Source of the DNA: Nitrospinota bacterium
GTDB taxonomy: Bacteria > Nitrospinota_A > UBA7883
Assembly (NCBI GenBank): GCA_029880775.1
Contig: JAOUNV010000131.1
Location: 1-6,269 of the forward strand
Direction: 5' to 3'
Length of the DNA stretch: 6,269 nt
A program made the translations under genes and the position numbers. Shown here one piece after another: positions 5,725 through 6,269 of the stretch (its first letter is position 1; each line of letters opens with the position of its first letter). A model generated the notes under the pieces. That model was not told the origin of the DNA. It did not search any database and was given only the letters and a program-made list of their open reading frames with translations.

Positions 5725-6269
5725 ATGTTCAAACGAATCGTAAAGGCCCTGCTAAACGCGGTTATCGCGCTCTATGTCGCGGTCGTGGTCTATTATCTCG
5801 CTTTCGGCCCAGACAGGTTCACACTGCTTGGTATCAAAATTGTCATCGAGGATCTGTTCAATCCGGCGATCATTCTCATTTTCGCGGGGGGGCTGCGCGG
5901 CTTGCTGGCTGTCACCTGGAACAAAAAAGCCATCTTCGACGCGATCATCATATCGATATCCACAGTGATGGCCCTGGGCGCCATGGAAGCCTTCTACCGG
6001 ATCAGATATCCGGACGACATGAACCCACCCAGGTTTACATATAACGATTTCGCAAAGACCAGAGACGGCGACAGAGGCCCCTACTCCGATGGACCAAAGA
6101 AACCTGGTGTACAAAGGATCATGGTGCAAGGGGATTCGATCACCTATGGCGTGGCGGTGACAAACTACAAGGATCTGTATCCCTACAAGCTGCTGGGCAT
6201 TCTGAACAGGGACGGGGGTGGGTACGATATGCAGGTGTGGGCGGGCGGCGGGATGCAGATCGATTACCA
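5725..6269 (+). CDS. Membrane-anchored SGNH/GDSL hydrolase (partial, C-terminus beyond window)
   Basis: An open frame of 181 complete residues running off the right edge. The N-terminus holds three likely membrane segments near residues 9-27 (MFKRIVKALLNAVIALYVAV onward), 46-63 and 71-89. A soluble part follows that begins RIMVQGDSITYGVAV (131-145), the block I motif of SGNH hydrolases, with S138 the expected nucleophile. The WAGGGM segment (172-177) lies where block II supplies its oxyanion-hole Gly. The Asn of block III and the D-x-x-H of block V would be past the edge. Such proteins are esterases or deacetylases, often acting on envelope glycans, with the catalytic domain probably outside the membrane; the substrate here is unknown. 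ATG at 5725 has AAGGA (5713-5717) seven bases upstream, and no earlier in-frame start is seen in the upstream stretch. It is divergent from the repeat lipoprotein. Confidence 0.85.
   Translation, partial: MFKRIVKALLNAVIALYVAVVVYYLAFGPDRFTLLGIKIVIEDLFNPAIILIFAGGLRGLLAVTWNKKAIFDAIIISISTVMALGAMEAFYRIRYPDDMNPPRFTYNDFAKTRDGDRGPYSDGPKKPGVQRIMVQGDSITYGVAVTNYKDLYPYKLLGILNRDGGGYDMQVWAGGGMQIDY

Noticed and set aside
5752..6129. Minus-strand open frame of 125 codons at the right end
   Set aside because: It is antisense to the SGNH hydrolase frame, which has a ribosome site, membrane segments and the GDSITYG motif.

Overview
The window is about 6.3 kb of bacterial chromosome, tightly packed and of moderate GC. 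It holds seven protein genes (two cut by the window edges) and one tRNA gene. Strong AGGAGG-type ribosome sites, GTG starts, a lipobox followed by Ala and a standalone CheX suggest a Gram-negative, environmental bacterium, perhaps deltaproteobacterial or Nitrospinota-like. That placement is inference; nothing here is diagnostic of a taxon.

All of positions 1-5554 reads on the minus strand. In transcription order this part holds an ankyrin/Sel1-repeat lipoprotein (5554-3938), a 156-bp gap with a candidate promoter, tRNA-Cys(GCA) (3781-3707), and then a close-packed run of five genes. These are a YihY/BrkB-type membrane protein with a cytoplasmic C-terminal domain (3677-2220), a MarR-type regulator (2176-1736), a CheX-like phosphatase (1712-1251), a family 2 glycosyltransferase (1198-470), and a PIG-L/LmbE deacetylase resembling BshB1 (512 to beyond position 1). 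The gaps are 43, 23 and 52 bp, then a 43-bp overlap, and no terminator is visible between them, so one transcript starting at or before the tRNA is plausible.

Positions 5555-5724 form a divergent control region. A perfect extended -10 element faces the lipoprotein gene, and a -35/-10 pair faces the plus-strand gene at 5725, with the two -35 positions overlapping. The plus-strand gene encodes a membrane-anchored SGNH/GDSL hydrolase that runs off the right edge. It has no stop codon in the window and is easily missed if only closed reading frames are considered.

Functionally the window mixes envelope work (lipoprotein, BrkB-type protein, glycosyltransferase, SGNH hydrolase) with signalling and regulation (CheX, MarR) and a sugar deacetylase that may belong to bacillithiol-type thiol synthesis. 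The strongest oddities are the glycosyltransferase/deacetylase overlap, in which the deacetylase metal-binding motif is dual-coded; the 34-residue period of the ankyrin repeats on a lipid-anchored protein; and the overlapping divergent promoters. I found no CRISPR array, insertion sequence, phage gene or clearly new defence system.
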